Assembly: GCA_009692265.1 (NCBI GenBank)
Contig: SHZM01000013.1
Location: forward strand, 1-64,000
Reading direction: 5' to 3'
Source of the DNA: Gammaproteobacteria bacterium
GTDB lineage: Bacteria > Pseudomonadota > Gammaproteobacteria > Ga0077536
DNA: 64,000 nucleotides
The position numbers were made by a program, and so were the translations under genes. Position 1 is the first letter of the stretch. Each line of letters starts with the position of its first letter. Below the pieces are notes generated by a model that saw only the letters and a program-made list of their open reading frames with translations, made no database searches and was not told the origin of the DNA. This document shows positions 34,774-44,208 of this stretch, piece by piece.

Positions 34774-36507
34774 ATGGCGGAATTCGATACAGTTATTAAA
34801 GGCGGCATGGTGGTCGATGGCACGCGGACCCCACGCTATCGGGCGGATATCGGGATCAAAAACGGGCTGATCACCGAAATTGGCCACATCGATGAATACC
34901 GAGCACGCAAAGTTCTCGCCGCCGATGGCATGGTGGTCGCGCCTGGCTTCGTCGACTTGCACACACATTACGACGCGCAAGTATTCTGGGATCCCTACTG
35001 TTCGATTTCAAGCTGGCACGGCATCACCACTGTCGTGATCGGCAACTGCGGCTTTGGGTTTGCGCCCGTCGCGCCAGAAGCACGCGAACGCGCGATGCTA
35101 TCGATGACCCGAGTCGAAGCGATACCGCTCGCTTCGATGAAAGCGGGGATGCCGTGGGATTGGGAATCGTTTCCCGAATATCTCGACAGCGTGGACCGCA
35201 CTCCGAAAGCGATGAACATCGTGCCGTACGTGCCGATCAGCCCCATCCTCATCTCCGTACTCGGACTTGAAGATGCGAAGGCGGGACGGATGCCGACTGC
35301 GGCTGAACACACGGAGATGTGTCGAATCCTCAATGAGTCGCTCGATGCCGGTGGCTGCGGATGGTCAGCTCAACGCATGCCGCCCTCGGGGCCGGCCGGC
35401 GCCCAGCTTGATTTTGACGGCACTGCGATGCCAACCGATGTCATGCATAACGAGACTGCCATTGAGTTTGCGAAGGTGCTCCGTCGACGCAACGCCGGCC
35501 ACATGCAAACGACTATGTTCTCGGGCAATCCCAAGGCCGATCAGGCCCATCTCGCCGAACTTTCCGAAATCAGCGGCCGTCCCCTGGTCTTCAATGTAAT
35601 TCAACCGCAAGACAACGCACCGCACATCCATCGCAAGGTCATCGAATGGTTAGAGCGCTGCCGCGCCCGCGGTATCCGTGTCTATGGCCAGGGCCTGACC
35701 ACCGACGCCGGCTATTCGTTCACGTTCGAAGACTGGAATCTGTTCGATGAATGTCCGGCCTGGCGCGAAGCCACTGTCGGCACCCGCGAAGAACGCCTCG
35801 CGAAGCTCGGTGATCCCGCCCGCCGACCGGCGCTGCGCGCGAAGGTCCCGGCCTTCGTGCTCGGGCCCTTCGAGGATATCGCGGTTACTGGACCAAAGAC
35901 CCCGGAAACGCAGCAATGGTTGGACTACACGGTAGGACATGTCGCCGAGAAAACCGGTAAGCATCCGGTGGATGCGATGCTCGACATCGTCGTCGCCGAT
36001 AAACTTGAAACGGAATTCTTTTCGATGCCACCCAACCAGCGGCTCGATCTGCTGAAGGAGGTCATCGACAACCCTTACATCTTATTTGGCGTGTCTGATG
36101 GTGGTGCACATACAAAGTTCCTCACTGCAGGACGGTACCCCACCGAAACGTTGATCAAGATCGTGCGCCAGCAAGGCTGGCTGACTCTTGAAGAAGCGCA
36201 TTGGCGACTGTCCGCGTTACCTGCGCAACTCGCGGGCTGCGAAGATCGCGGAACCCTCAAAGTCGGTGCGCCCGCCGATATTGTGGTCTATGACTACGAG
36301 AATCTGGAAATACTGCCGGCCGAAGTCGCGCACGATTTGCCAGGCGGAGAATGGCGGCGAATCCAACGTGCGAAAGGCTATCGCTACGTGCTTATTAATG
36401 GGGTTGTGACGATCGAGAACGACGAACAGACCAACGTCTACCCCGGCGAGTTGCTGCGGCACGGCGTCGCGCAACGGCGAGTTGTTCCTAGCGCGGTTGC
36501 AGCCTAA
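34774..36507 (+). CDS. N-acyl-D-amino-acid deacylase family amidohydrolase
   Basis: 577 aa. FDTVIKGGMVVDGTRTPRYR is the small beta-sandwich domain. VVAPGFVDLHTHYDAQVFWD carries the HxH metal ligands, and VVIGNCGFGFAP carries the Cys typical of D-aminoacylases. FGVSDGGAHTKFL carries the catalytic Asp. It hydrolyses N-acyl-D-amino acids or related amides in the cytoplasm. D-aminoacylase next to hydantoinase genes recalls D-carbamoylase pathways: a hydantoinase opens the ring and an amidohydrolase releases the D-amino acid. That link is inference. Confidence 0.9.
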   Translation: MAEFDTVIKGGMVVDGTRTPRYRADIGIKNGLITEIGHIDEYRARKVLAADGMVVAPGFVDLHTHYDAQVFWDPYCSISSWHGITTVVIGNCGFGFAPVAPEARERAMLSMTRVEAIPLASMKAGMPWDWESFPEYLDSVDRTPKAMNIVPYVPISPILISVLGLEDAKAGRMPTAAEHTEMCRILNESLDAGGCGWSAQRMPPSGPAGAQLDFDGTAMPTDVMHNETAIEFAKVLRRRNAGHMQTTMFSGNPKADQAHLAELSEISGRPLVFNVIQPQDNAPHIHRKVIEWLERCRARGIRVYGQGLTTDAGYSFTFEDWNLFDECPAWREATVGTREERLAKLGDPARRPALRAKVPAFVLGPFEDIAVTGPKTPETQQWLDYTVGHVAEKTGKHPVDAMLDIVVADKLETEFFSMPPNQRLDLLKEVIDNPYILFGVSDGGAHTKFLTAGRYPTETLIKIVRQQGWLTLEEAHWRLSALPAQLAGCEDRGTLKVGAPADIVVYDYENLEILPAEVAHDLPGGEWRRIQRAKGYRYVLINGVVTIENDEQTNVYPGELLRHGVAQRRVVPSAVAA

Positions 36508-36543
36508 AGCTCCGCTCCAGCCTTTAGTATCGAAGCGCCCGCG

Positions 36544-36590
36544 AAAAAGGGGACGGAGGGATTAAACTTTAATCCCTCCGTCCCCTTTTT
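36544..36590. repeat. Palindromic repeat family A, copy 3 (longest palindrome)
   Basis: Two perfectly complementary 23-nt arms (36544-36566 and 36568-36590) around a single C. The arms begin AAAAAGGGGACGGAGGGA. The centre differs from copies 1 and 2. It sits downstream of the D-aminoacylase and of the convergent lipoprotein gene. Confidence 0.92.
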
Positions 36591-36668
36591 CCTTTTGCAT
36601 CGGCGCAGACGGGAATTGAAGGCGGCGGGCCTCGCACAAGCGACATCACGTACGCTCGGAGTCCCGCA

Positions 36669-37196
36669 TTAATTTGGTTCAATCCGAGTTGAACCCTCGC
36701 TTGGGATCAACTCGAGGTCCAACCAGGGTCGCAACACTCCTGGCCATTGCGGTATCACTTTCTGCACTTCGTCATTGGCGGACGTGATAACTGCCTGCTT
36801 GGCGGCATCCACGAACACTTCGGCGACGTTCCCCTTCCGCAGTAGCGCTGCCATTTGGTTCGTTTCGGAATTCCAGACCAGACCAGCAGCTTCGGCAATT
36901 TCCGGGAGCGGCGTGAAGTGCGAGACAACGAAGAATAACGGACCTTCCTGCTGTAATTGATTAGCCGTGCGAAGCAACCGCATGGCCGTGTCGTAACGCT
37001 CGCCAAGCAGCGCCGTCATGCGCTGTTTCACCACCGGTTGTTCGAATAAATTCACTTCGTTGGGATCAAACCCGACCAGTGGTTTGAGCACTGCCCACAT
37101 GAGTTGGCTTGACGAGGGCATGAGTACACTTGCCACACAACCGGTAAGTAGCGCGGCGACGATAAGGCAGTAAATTCGGAGGAGGGTTTTCGGCAT
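36669..37196 (-). CDS. Predicted lipoprotein of unknown function
   Basis: 175 aa. The N-terminus KTLLRIYCLIVAALLTGCVA is a lipoprotein signal peptide with lipobox LLTGC, so the mature protein is lipid-anchored at Cys20. The body is helical (VVKQRMTALLGERYDTAMRL) with no domain I recognise. It was probably acquired or retained as a single gene; it is divergent from DUF485/actP, and the gap holds both promoters. Its role is unknown. Confidence 0.7.
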   Translation of the reverse strand: MPKTLLRIYCLIVAALLTGCVASVLMPSSSQLMWAVLKPLVGFDPNEVNLFEQPVVKQRMTALLGERYDTAMRLLRTANQLQQEGPLFFVVSHFTPLPEIAEAAGLVWNSETNQMAALLRKGNVAEVFVDAAKQAVITSANDEVQKVIPQWPGVLRPWLDLELIPSEGSTRIEPN

Positions 37197-37302
37197 CAGT
37201 GTAATGAGATTCTTGGAGCGAGAAACCCCGGCAGTCTACGCTAATTGCTCGCAGTGCTTTATGCTCGGTGCCCCGGACACTCGTCGAGTCAAGAAAAAAA
37301 TA

Positions 37303-37626
37303 ATGACGTTAAGATCTTTCGATTGGGTCGCGATCCACGCGACCCCCGCCTTTCGCGATTTGCATCGGCGCAAAGCACGCTTTCTCTGGGGCTTGATGGC
37401 GCTCGCAATTAGTTATTACTTTCTGTTGCCAATCGGCGCTGCGTATTTTAGTGCGTGGTATCGAATTAAAGTCTGGGGGCCGATAAACGTCGGCCTCGTG
37501 TTCGCGCTCTCACAATTCTTAATGGCCTGGGGTATCGCGTTATGGTATGCGCACGCGGCCAGTCGCTTTGATGTCATCGCCGCCGAAATCGCGCGTCAGA
37601 CCCACGCGCCTGGGACCGAGGAATGA
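37303..37626 (+). CDS. DUF485 inner-membrane protein
   Basis: 107 aa from ATG 37303; a longer in-frame start at 37204 adds residues without family likeness. It has FRDLHRRKARFLWGLMALAI, then two membrane helices separated by a short charged turn, ending in a cytoplasmic tail. DUF485 (YjcH-like) proteins nearly always precede acetate/cation symporters and are thought to support them. The stop overlaps the actP start (ATGA), so translation is coupled. Confidence 0.88.
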   Translation: MTLRSFDWVAIHATPAFRDLHRRKARFLWGLMALAISYYFLLPIGAAYFSAWYRIKVWGPINVGLVFALSQFLMAWGIALWYAHAASRFDVIAAEIARQTHAPGTEE

Positions 37627-39527
37627 GCGCGTGGTCGGGTTTGCGCTGGTTACCGGCGACAGGTGCGCTGCTGTTGGTTGCACCACCGGTTGCGGCACAG
37701 ACAGTGGCGCCGGAATGGCAGTTCCTGTCTTTCGCGGTGTTTGCCGCGATCATTGGGGTGACGATGATCGTGACCTATGTCGCCGCTAAACGAGTCAAGA
37801 CCAGCGCCGATTTCTACGCCGCGAGTGGGGGCATAAAAGGCTTACAGAACGGCTGGGCGATCGCCGGTGATTATTTATCCGCCGCGTCGTTCCTTGGCAT
37901 TGCCGGATTAATTTCGCTTTATGGCTACGACGGTTTTATGTACTCGGTCGGTTGGTTAGTGGCCTATATCACCGTGCTACTCGTGATCGCCGAGCCTTGT
38001 CGCAATATCGGCAAGTACACCATGGGCGATATTCTCGCGTTCCGTCACAACCCGCGGATCGTGCGTGTGTTCATGGCAGTGTCAACCATCACGGTCGCAA
38101 CATTTTATTTAACCGCACAGATGGTCGGCGGCGGTGTTTTGGTAAAGACTTTGATTGGTATCGATTACGAATACTCAGTGATCGCGGTTGGCGTCTTGAT
38201 GCTGTCGTATGTGCTATTCGGCGGGATGGTTGCGACAACGTACGTTCAAATCATTAAAGCGGTCTTGTTGGTGGTTGCCTCGCTGGTGATGGTGTGCCTG
38301 GTGTGGACGCAATATGGCTTCGCGGGACCAGACTATTTCCAGCGAGTGATCGAGGATCCGAAGATTCAAGCCCGGGTCGCCGCCCTGCTCGGCAACGCAG
38401 CGACGAACCTGACCGGCACCGAACTCGGACAACGCTTTCTGGAACCGGGGTTGTATCTCAAGAGCCCGATCGATCAGATCTCACTCGGAATGGCGCTCGT
38501 GCTGGGAACTGCGGGAATGCCCCACATTTTGATGCGTTTTTTCACGGTGCCCAGCGCGCAGGCCGCGCGCACGTCGGTGATCTGGGCGATGGGGATTATT
38601 GGGGGCTTCTATTTGCTCACCTTATTCCTGGGCACTGGCGCGGCGATGCTAGTCGGTCCGAGCGAGATTATTGCCGCCGATCGCGGCGGTAATATGGCAG
38701 CGCCCCTGCTCGCGCAGTACCTGGGTGGCGGTCCGGATTCCATGCTCGGGAATTTGTTGTTGTCGTTTGTCGCGGCGGTTGCGTTCGCCACCATCGTCGC
38801 CGTGGTCGCCGGGCTGGTACTCGCCGCCGCGTCCGCGATGAGCCATGACCTGTGGGTCGGCGTGATCAAGGGTGAGCAAGCGACCGATGCGGAAGAAACG
38901 CGCGCCGCGCGAATTTGTTCACTGATCGTCGGCGCGCTCGCAATCGCAATCGGGATCCTGGCCCAAGGCCAGAATGTGGCCCACCTGGTCGCGCTCGCCT
39001 TCGCGGTCGCGGCTTCCGCTAACTTTCCGGTGATTTTACTCACGCTGTATTGGAAGCGTTGCAACACCGCCGGTGTCGTCACCGGTCTTGTGGTGGGGAC
39101 TTTTACCTCGATTGGCTTGGTGCTGGTGTCACCGAACATGCTTTATCCGGTGCAGCATAAAGCGACCCAACAAGCCATCATCGACACCAATACCCTTAAA
39201 ACTTCACAGCTCATTACTGAGCTCGCCACGGTGCACGATCCACGCGAGCAAGACAGCCTGCGCCAGCAAATAACAGCCACCGACAAAGCGACAGCGGTAG
39301 CAGCCTTAGAGCTTGCGAAGGTGGGTGCTAAGACCGCCAGCCTCGTGGGACTGAAAGAACCGCTGTTCGAACTTCGCAATCCGGGCTTAATCTCCATCCC
39401 GCTCGGCTTTTTGGCGGTAATCCTAGGCTCGCTGTGTTATCGCGATCGGCGCTCTGAGGCGATGTGGGAGGAACTCTACGTGCGGTCCAATACAGGCATC
39501 GGTCGCACTATGGCGCGGCAGCATTGA
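37623..39527 (+). CDS. actP: Sodium:solute symporter, acetate permease ActP-like
   Basis: 634 aa. Thirteen or so membrane helices, beginning with a signal-like first segment (VAPPVAAQTVAPEWQFLSFA). SADFYAASGGIKGLQNGWAI and DYLSAASFLGIAGLISLYGY are the SSS hallmark. It is longer than E. coli ActP (about 550 aa) through a hydrophilic insert near 510-570 (a stretch containing ITELATVHDPREQDSLRQQI). It imports short-chain monocarboxylates such as acetate with sodium. It is co-transcribed with the DUF485 gene. Confidence 0.9.
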   Translation: MSAWSGLRWLPATGALLLVAPPVAAQTVAPEWQFLSFAVFAAIIGVTMIVTYVAAKRVKTSADFYAASGGIKGLQNGWAIAGDYLSAASFLGIAGLISLYGYDGFMYSVGWLVAYITVLLVIAEPCRNIGKYTMGDILAFRHNPRIVRVFMAVSTITVATFYLTAQMVGGGVLVKTLIGIDYEYSVIAVGVLMLSYVLFGGMVATTYVQIIKAVLLVVASLVMVCLVWTQYGFAGPDYFQRVIEDPKIQARVAALLGNAATNLTGTELGQRFLEPGLYLKSPIDQISLGMALVLGTAGMPHILMRFFTVPSAQAARTSVIWAMGIIGGFYLLTLFLGTGAAMLVGPSEIIAADRGGNMAAPLLAQYLGGGPDSMLGNLLLSFVAAVAFATIVAVVAGLVLAAASAMSHDLWVGVIKGEQATDAEETRAARICSLIVGALAIAIGILAQGQNVAHLVALAFAVAASANFPVILLTLYWKRCNTAGVVTGLVVGTFTSIGLVLVSPNMLYPVQHKATQQAIIDTNTLKTSQLITELATVHDPREQDSLRQQITATDKATAVAALELAKVGAKTASLVGLKEPLFELRNPGLISIPLGFLAVILGSLCYRDRRSEAMWEELYVRSNTGIGRTMARQH

Positions 39528-39627
39528 TCGCTGATTAGACACTACGCTTTGCGGTTTATGTCTACGGTCACCCACTACCTATCGAGGTGTGTGCCAATTT
39601 AAGCACTCAGGACTGTCCGAGCTCGAT

Positions 39628-40071
39628 TTATTGGTAGGTGTGCCCATTGCGTTTTATCCATGCCGGGCGGTGCTGATTTTCTGGATCGTGATGCGTCCAA
39701 TGAACAACACCGCCCTGCGGGTTCCATTCGTATTCACCGTTGAACTCAATCTGATCGCCAGCCTTGAGCGACGCAACGCGCGAAGCTAAGTCAATGTTGT
39801 GGGCGATCAAAACTGTATGCCCGGACGCAATTTCGACTATGAAGCGCTGGTGCCGGCTCCCTTGGTTGTCGTCGGGTAACAGTTTCACCACGTGGCCCTG
39901 GCTGTGAACCTGAACATTACTTTGCTGCTTTCTAAACGCCGACAGCAATGCGTTATCGACATTACTGGGGGCGCCGGCGGAGTCGTTGTTCGGCGCTGGA
40001 TCTAGGCTACTTTCACCGCCCCCGAAATACCAGGCGAGTACGACGATTCCGATCAGAAGTAGTTTCTTCAT
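39628..40071 (-). CDS. DUF3465 secreted protein
   Basis: 147 aa. A signal peptide (MKKLLLIGIVVLAWYFGGGE) is followed by a short linker and the DUF3465 domain: VEIASGHTVLIAHNIDLASR and GGVVHWTHHDPENQHRPAWI. The 'VHWTHHDPxxxHxxAWI' end is diagnostic. The domain looks like an OB-fold-type beta barrel. It is probably periplasmic. No role is known. It is convergent with actP. Confidence 0.85.
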   Translation of the reverse strand: MKKLLLIGIVVLAWYFGGGESSLDPAPNNDSAGAPSNVDNALLSAFRKQQSNVQVHSQGHVVKLLPDDNQGSRHQRFIVEIASGHTVLIAHNIDLASRVASLKAGDQIEFNGEYEWNPQGGVVHWTHHDPENQHRPAWIKRNGHTYQ

Positions 40072-40145
40072 GGGTTGAACTATTAGAAATCACTCAGCTG
40101 AGAGCGCTAGGGCGCGGTATCGCCCCGCGCCTCCGAATGAATTGC

Positions 40146-40862
40146 TCAAGCTGGGGGCAACCAAAACTTCTGTTGCGGTTCCAGCACGCCAAGCTGAACT
40201 GCGACATGCCGAAAATTCCAGAACGTGAATTCACGAACGATTTTGCGATCCTTATACGAATGGAATGTGATTCCGCGTGCGTGGGTGACTTTGCCCTTCG
40301 CCGGCAAGCCTAGGAAATCCGTGTTGTGCTTGGCCTTCCAAACCCAGTTCATCACCGCCCATTCGTCATAATCGTATTCCGCGCCGGCCAGCGCATCGGT
40401 ACTCCAAGTCGCCCATAGCTCCGGGGAATAATTCGCTGGGATCTCGGTGCGGCGCACCCGGCGATGATCGGAGGCTAGGCCGCCGTCATAACGGATGATG
40501 TCAAATTGATGTACGCCGGCCGGAGAATCCGGGCCCGCGTCGACGAACGGCAAGAACGCCCGGTAGAGGTCTTCCTTGTTGTTGATGGTTTGAAACAAAG
40601 TCACGTCTTCGAACAAGAAGTCATCGGCGTAATAATGGACAATCTGTTCGGCGCCGCCGGTAAAAAACGTGTCGATCCAATCTTCACCGGTCGCCATATT
40701 CATGCGCCCCGTGCCTCTAAAACCACGAGTAACCGGTTCTTCCGCGAACGCGCTCGTGCCCAAACCTGCAAGCAACAGGGACGCGCCGGCCTTTTTCAAA
40801 AACTCGCGTCGATACGTCGATAGATCCGTATTGCGCATCTGTTCTAAATAACCTAAGTGCAT
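40146..40862 (-). CDS. Tat-exported NTF2/SnoaL-like protein
   Basis: 238 aa from ATG 40862 (ATG 40838 also possible). TYRREFLKKAGASLLLAGLG is a twin-arginine signal (RRxFLK) followed by an AFA cleavage site. The body has WIDTFFTGGAEQIVHYYADD and FEDVTLFQTINNKEDLYRAF, like ester-cyclase/SnoaL barrels, ending in FHSYKDRKIVREFTFWNFRH. Export folded by Tat suggests a bound cofactor or pre-assembly. The function is unknown. Confidence 0.75.
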   Translation of the reverse strand: MHLGYLEQMRNTDLSTYRREFLKKAGASLLLAGLGTSAFAEEPVTRGFRGTGRMNMATGEDWIDTFFTGGAEQIVHYYADDFLFEDVTLFQTINNKEDLYRAFLPFVDAGPDSPAGVHQFDIIRYDGGLASDHRRVRRTEIPANYSPELWATWSTDALAGAEYDYDEWAVMNWVWKAKHNTDFLGLPAKGKVTHARGITFHSYKDRKIVREFTFWNFRHVAVQLGVLEPQQKFWLPPA

Positions 40863-41075
40863 ACTATGTTCCAAAGTTTAGAATTGTTCGTTTTCGTCGC
40901 GACGTAGTGAAAGTCGGAGACGCGATTCAAGTTCTTCGGTCAGTACCAATCGCCACCACGGTATCGACCTTCCAGCAGCCCAGTACTACCATGCGCCGCT
41001 CCCGTAATTAAGCCCGGACAGCGACTCGGGCTTGATTCGGATTCAAGCACATCCGCCGCTCATCAGGTTAATTCT

Positions 41076-43154
41076 ATGAATGTCAGTGACAACCCCCTCC
41101 TTATTACCGCGGGCTTCCCCGCCTACGATCGGATTGAGCCTGGACAGATTGAACCTGCGGTGACGGAGATCCTGCAACGCGCGCGTGAACTTCTGCAGGA
41201 GAGTGAGAACGCCGCGTCGGCGACCTGGCCGGCACTGATGGACCCATTGGAGAAAATCGACTTATTGCTCGAATATGGCTGGTCACCGATTGGCCACCTG
41301 CTGAGTGTCGCGAACTCCGACGAGCTACGCACCGCGCATGAAGCAAGCATGCCAAAAATAGTCGAATTCGGTTTGCAACTACGCCAGAGCGAGAAGATCT
41401 ATCGAAAACTGCGGGAACTTCGCGATTCGCCGCAATGGCGACGGTTTTCCACGGCGCAGCAACGCATTGTGAAACGCCTGATGCAGGAGGCCGAGCTTTC
41501 GGGGATTACTCTGCAAGGGGACCCTCGCCTTCGCTTCAACCAGATTGAACAAACGTTGTCGCAACAGGCAACAAGTTTCTCCAATAACTTATTGGATGCG
41601 ACCAAGGCGTACTTTCTCGATATCACCGACCCTGCGGCATCGGCAGGATTTCCGCCGAGTTTGAAACGTATCGCGGCTAGCTCGTGGTCGTTGGCGAATG
41701 CCGACCAGGTAGCCGCAAGCGATGAGCTAGGCCCCTGGCGGATTACCCTGGATGCGCCGTGCTTCGGTCCCTTCATGGAGCATTGCCGAGATCGCGAATT
41801 GCGCGAGACAGTCTACCGTGCGTACATCACGCGTGCTTCCGATGGCGCTACCGACAACACGCCGCTGCTCGTCGAAATTCTTAAACTAAGGCACGAGAAA
41901 GCGACGCTACTGGGCTTCAAAAGCTACGCCGAACTCAGCCTGTCGCAGAAAATGGCCGGCACTGTGAACGCGGTCGATCAACTGCACTCGCGACTCCTCG
42001 GTGCGGCGTTTACATCAGCCCAGGAAGAACTCGACGATCTCACGCACTACGCTCAGCAACAAGGCCAAGTCGGTGCGCTTGCCCATTGGGATATCGCGTA
42101 CTGGGCTGAGCGCTTACGCGAACAGCGCTTTTCGATGACCGATGAAGAACTGCGTCCGTACTTTTCACTGGACCGCGTGCTGAACGGACTTTTCGAACTG
42201 TGTTTTCGCCTGTTCAGCGTGTTGGTTCGTCCCGCCACTGGCAAAGCGCCGGTATGGCACGCCGATGTACGCTTCTACGAAATTTACGACGACAGCGGCC
42301 GCCAGATCGCGAGCTTCTATTTGGATCCGTACTCACGCCCGTTGAACAAACGCGGCGGTGCGTGGATGAATGATTGCATCGCACGCTCGGTCGGACCTCA
42401 GGGCGTTCGCTTGCCGGTCGCGCATCTCGTGTGCAACAGCACACCACCGACCGGTGACACGCCGTCGTTAATGACGTTCCGCGAAGTCGAAACCCTCTTC
42501 CATGAATTTGGCCATGGGCTCCAGCACATGCTGACCACGGTGGAGTTCCGCGACGCCGCGGGGATCGCCGGGATCGAATGGGACGCTGTTGAGCTCCCAA
42601 GTCAGTTTATGGAAAATTGGTGCCTGCATCGGCCCACGTTGACGAGCATGGCGATCCACTACCAAACCAGTGAACCCCTGCCCGAAGCGTACTATCGCAA
42701 GTTATGCGAAGCGAAAAACTATCGCGCGGCGTCCAACATGGTCAGGCAGCTGCAATTCGGAATGACCGACTTGGCGCTACACCAATCCTACGATCCGAAT
42801 GGTGGCGAAACACCTTTTGAAATTGAACGACGGATCGCGGCGCGTACGAGCCCGCTACCACCGCTGCCCGAAAGCCGCTTTCTATGTGCTTTCGCGCACA
42901 TCTTCGCGGGCGGCTACGCCGCGGGTTACTACAGCTATAAGTGGGCCGAAGTACTCAGCGCGGACGCGTATGCCGCGTTCGAGGACGTCGGCTTTGACAA
43001 CGAAGACGGGATCGCGGCGATGGGCCGGCGCTTCCGCGACACGATCCTTGCGCAAGGCGGGAGTCGCCACCCGATGGAAATTTTCCAAGACTTTCGCGGG
43101 CGTGCCCCGAATCCGCAGGCGCTGTTGCGGCATAGTGGGCTGGTTCGGACCTAG
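41076..43154 (+). CDS. prlC: M3 family oligopeptidase A
   Basis: 692 aa, normal for oligopeptidase A. The zinc site FHEFGHGLQHML (HExxH as HEFGH) lies near residue 470, with the third ligand Glu in GIEWDAVELPSQFMENW. The C-terminal FAHIFAGGYAAGYYSYKWAE holds the conserved Tyr/His substrate loop. It degrades short peptides in the cytoplasm. It is a housekeeping gene with no signal peptide, standing alone on the plus strand with about 210 nt upstream. Confidence 0.93.
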   Translation: MNVSDNPLLITAGFPAYDRIEPGQIEPAVTEILQRARELLQESENAASATWPALMDPLEKIDLLLEYGWSPIGHLLSVANSDELRTAHEASMPKIVEFGLQLRQSEKIYRKLRELRDSPQWRRFSTAQQRIVKRLMQEAELSGITLQGDPRLRFNQIEQTLSQQATSFSNNLLDATKAYFLDITDPAASAGFPPSLKRIAASSWSLANADQVAASDELGPWRITLDAPCFGPFMEHCRDRELRETVYRAYITRASDGATDNTPLLVEILKLRHEKATLLGFKSYAELSLSQKMAGTVNAVDQLHSRLLGAAFTSAQEELDDLTHYAQQQGQVGALAHWDIAYWAERLREQRFSMTDEELRPYFSLDRVLNGLFELCFRLFSVLVRPATGKAPVWHADVRFYEIYDDSGRQIASFYLDPYSRPLNKRGGAWMNDCIARSVGPQGVRLPVAHLVCNSTPPTGDTPSLMTFREVETLFHEFGHGLQHMLTTVEFRDAAGIAGIEWDAVELPSQFMENWCLHRPTLTSMAIHYQTSEPLPEAYYRKLCEAKNYRAASNMVRQLQFGMTDLALHQSYDPNGGETPFEIERRIAARTSPLPPLPESRFLCAFAHIFAGGYAAGYYSYKWAEVLSADAYAAFEDVGFDNEDGIAAMGRRFRDTILAQGGSRHPMEIFQDFRGRAPNPQALLRHSGLVRT

Positions 43155-43164
43155 CTGGTAGAGG

Positions 43165-44208
43165 CTAATAACCTAAATCGCGTGCTGCGCGTTCGAGGAC
43201 AACCGGTACCGACCACGCCGTGCGCGCGAGCCGAATGTCGTTGCTGCGCCCGGCGGCGTACAACCCGGAAGCACTCATCCAAAACGCAACCGAGCGCATT
43301 GCATAGAGCGCGTTGTAGTAGCGGCAGGCCGCTTCGTCGATCACGAAACCGGTGGCGGCTTCATAGTCACGGAAAAATGCCTCGCGTTCGACGAGGTTCG
43401 AAAGCAGCGGCGTACCTTCCCGATTGAGATCGCTCAACACGTACGCGACGTCATACATCGGATCGCCCAATACCTGCAGCTCCCAGTCGAGCACAGCCGA
43501 GATCTGATCGTCATGGATCAGAAAATTGCCGGTACGGTAGGCACCGTGGACAAGGGTGACCCGATCCGTCGCCGGAATATTATCTTCGAGCCAGCAAATC
43601 AGATCGGTCAGGATGGGTTCCGGTGAATGCTCGGACAGCGCGATTAATTCGCGCCATTTCGAGATTTCGCGGCGCGCGAAGTCGGTTCCGGCAGCCGGCA
43701 CACCGAGGAAATCGAGGCCGGCCGCGCGCCAATCCAAGGTGTGCATCGTCGCCAAGGTGGTCGTGAAACTTTTCGGTAAGGCACCGCGCTCGGCGGCGGC
43801 TTGGTAGTACGCGCGGCCATCCCGCCCCCAGGGATTCGGGCAGCTGCCGCGAACTTTCTCCATCACCAGAAAGGGCGCATCCAAAATCGCGGTATCGCGC
43901 TCAAACCAATACGGCTTCGGTGTTGGCAACGCCGTGTGCTCAAGGCACTGGAGTACACAAAACTGCTGCTCAAGATCCGACAGATGACGCAGCAAGGCGT
44001 TGCCTGGGTCGCGACGCAAGCAAAGCCCAAGATGCCGCGCCTCCCCCGCCGTACGATAGTCAAGATCAAATAACCAGGTTTCATGCGACCAGCCGACCGC
44101 GATCCGCTGCACATTCTGTAAGGTGAGGTCAGTCGCGTCCGGCAGGCGACTGCGCAGATACTCGATAATTCTCCCTTGCAGGATCGTCGAGTCGTCACGA
44201 TCACTCAC
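43165..44208 (-). CDS. APH-fold phosphotransferase, LvaA/ACAD10-11-like hydroxyacyl-CoA kinase, lacking the catalytic Asp
   Basis: 347 aa from GTG 44208, overlapping the DUF6285 stop by 4 nt. The family segment reads LVHGAYRTGNFLIH where kinases have HGDxxxxN. The catalytic-base Asp is Ala223 (codon GCC at 43540-43542, one base from GAC). The DWE metal motif (AVLDWELQVLGDP) is intact. Active relatives phosphorylate 4-hydroxyacyl-CoA before dehydration, as LvaA does for levulinate. Here the kinase step is probably lost or altered. It is the last gene of the monooxygenase/lactonase/ligase unit. Confidence 0.8.
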   Translation of the reverse strand: MSDRDDSTILQGRIIEYLRSRLPDATDLTLQNVQRIAVGWSHETWLFDLDYRTAGEARHLGLCLRRDPGNALLRHLSDLEQQFCVLQCLEHTALPTPKPYWFERDTAILDAPFLVMEKVRGSCPNPWGRDGRAYYQAAAERGALPKSFTTTLATMHTLDWRAAGLDFLGVPAAGTDFARREISKWRELIALSEHSPEPILTDLICWLEDNIPATDRVTLVHGAYRTGNFLIHDDQISAVLDWELQVLGDPMYDVAYVLSDLNREGTPLLSNLVEREAFFRDYEAATGFVIDEAACRYYNALYAMRSVAFWMSASGLYAAGRSNDIRLARTAWSVPVVLERAARDLGY

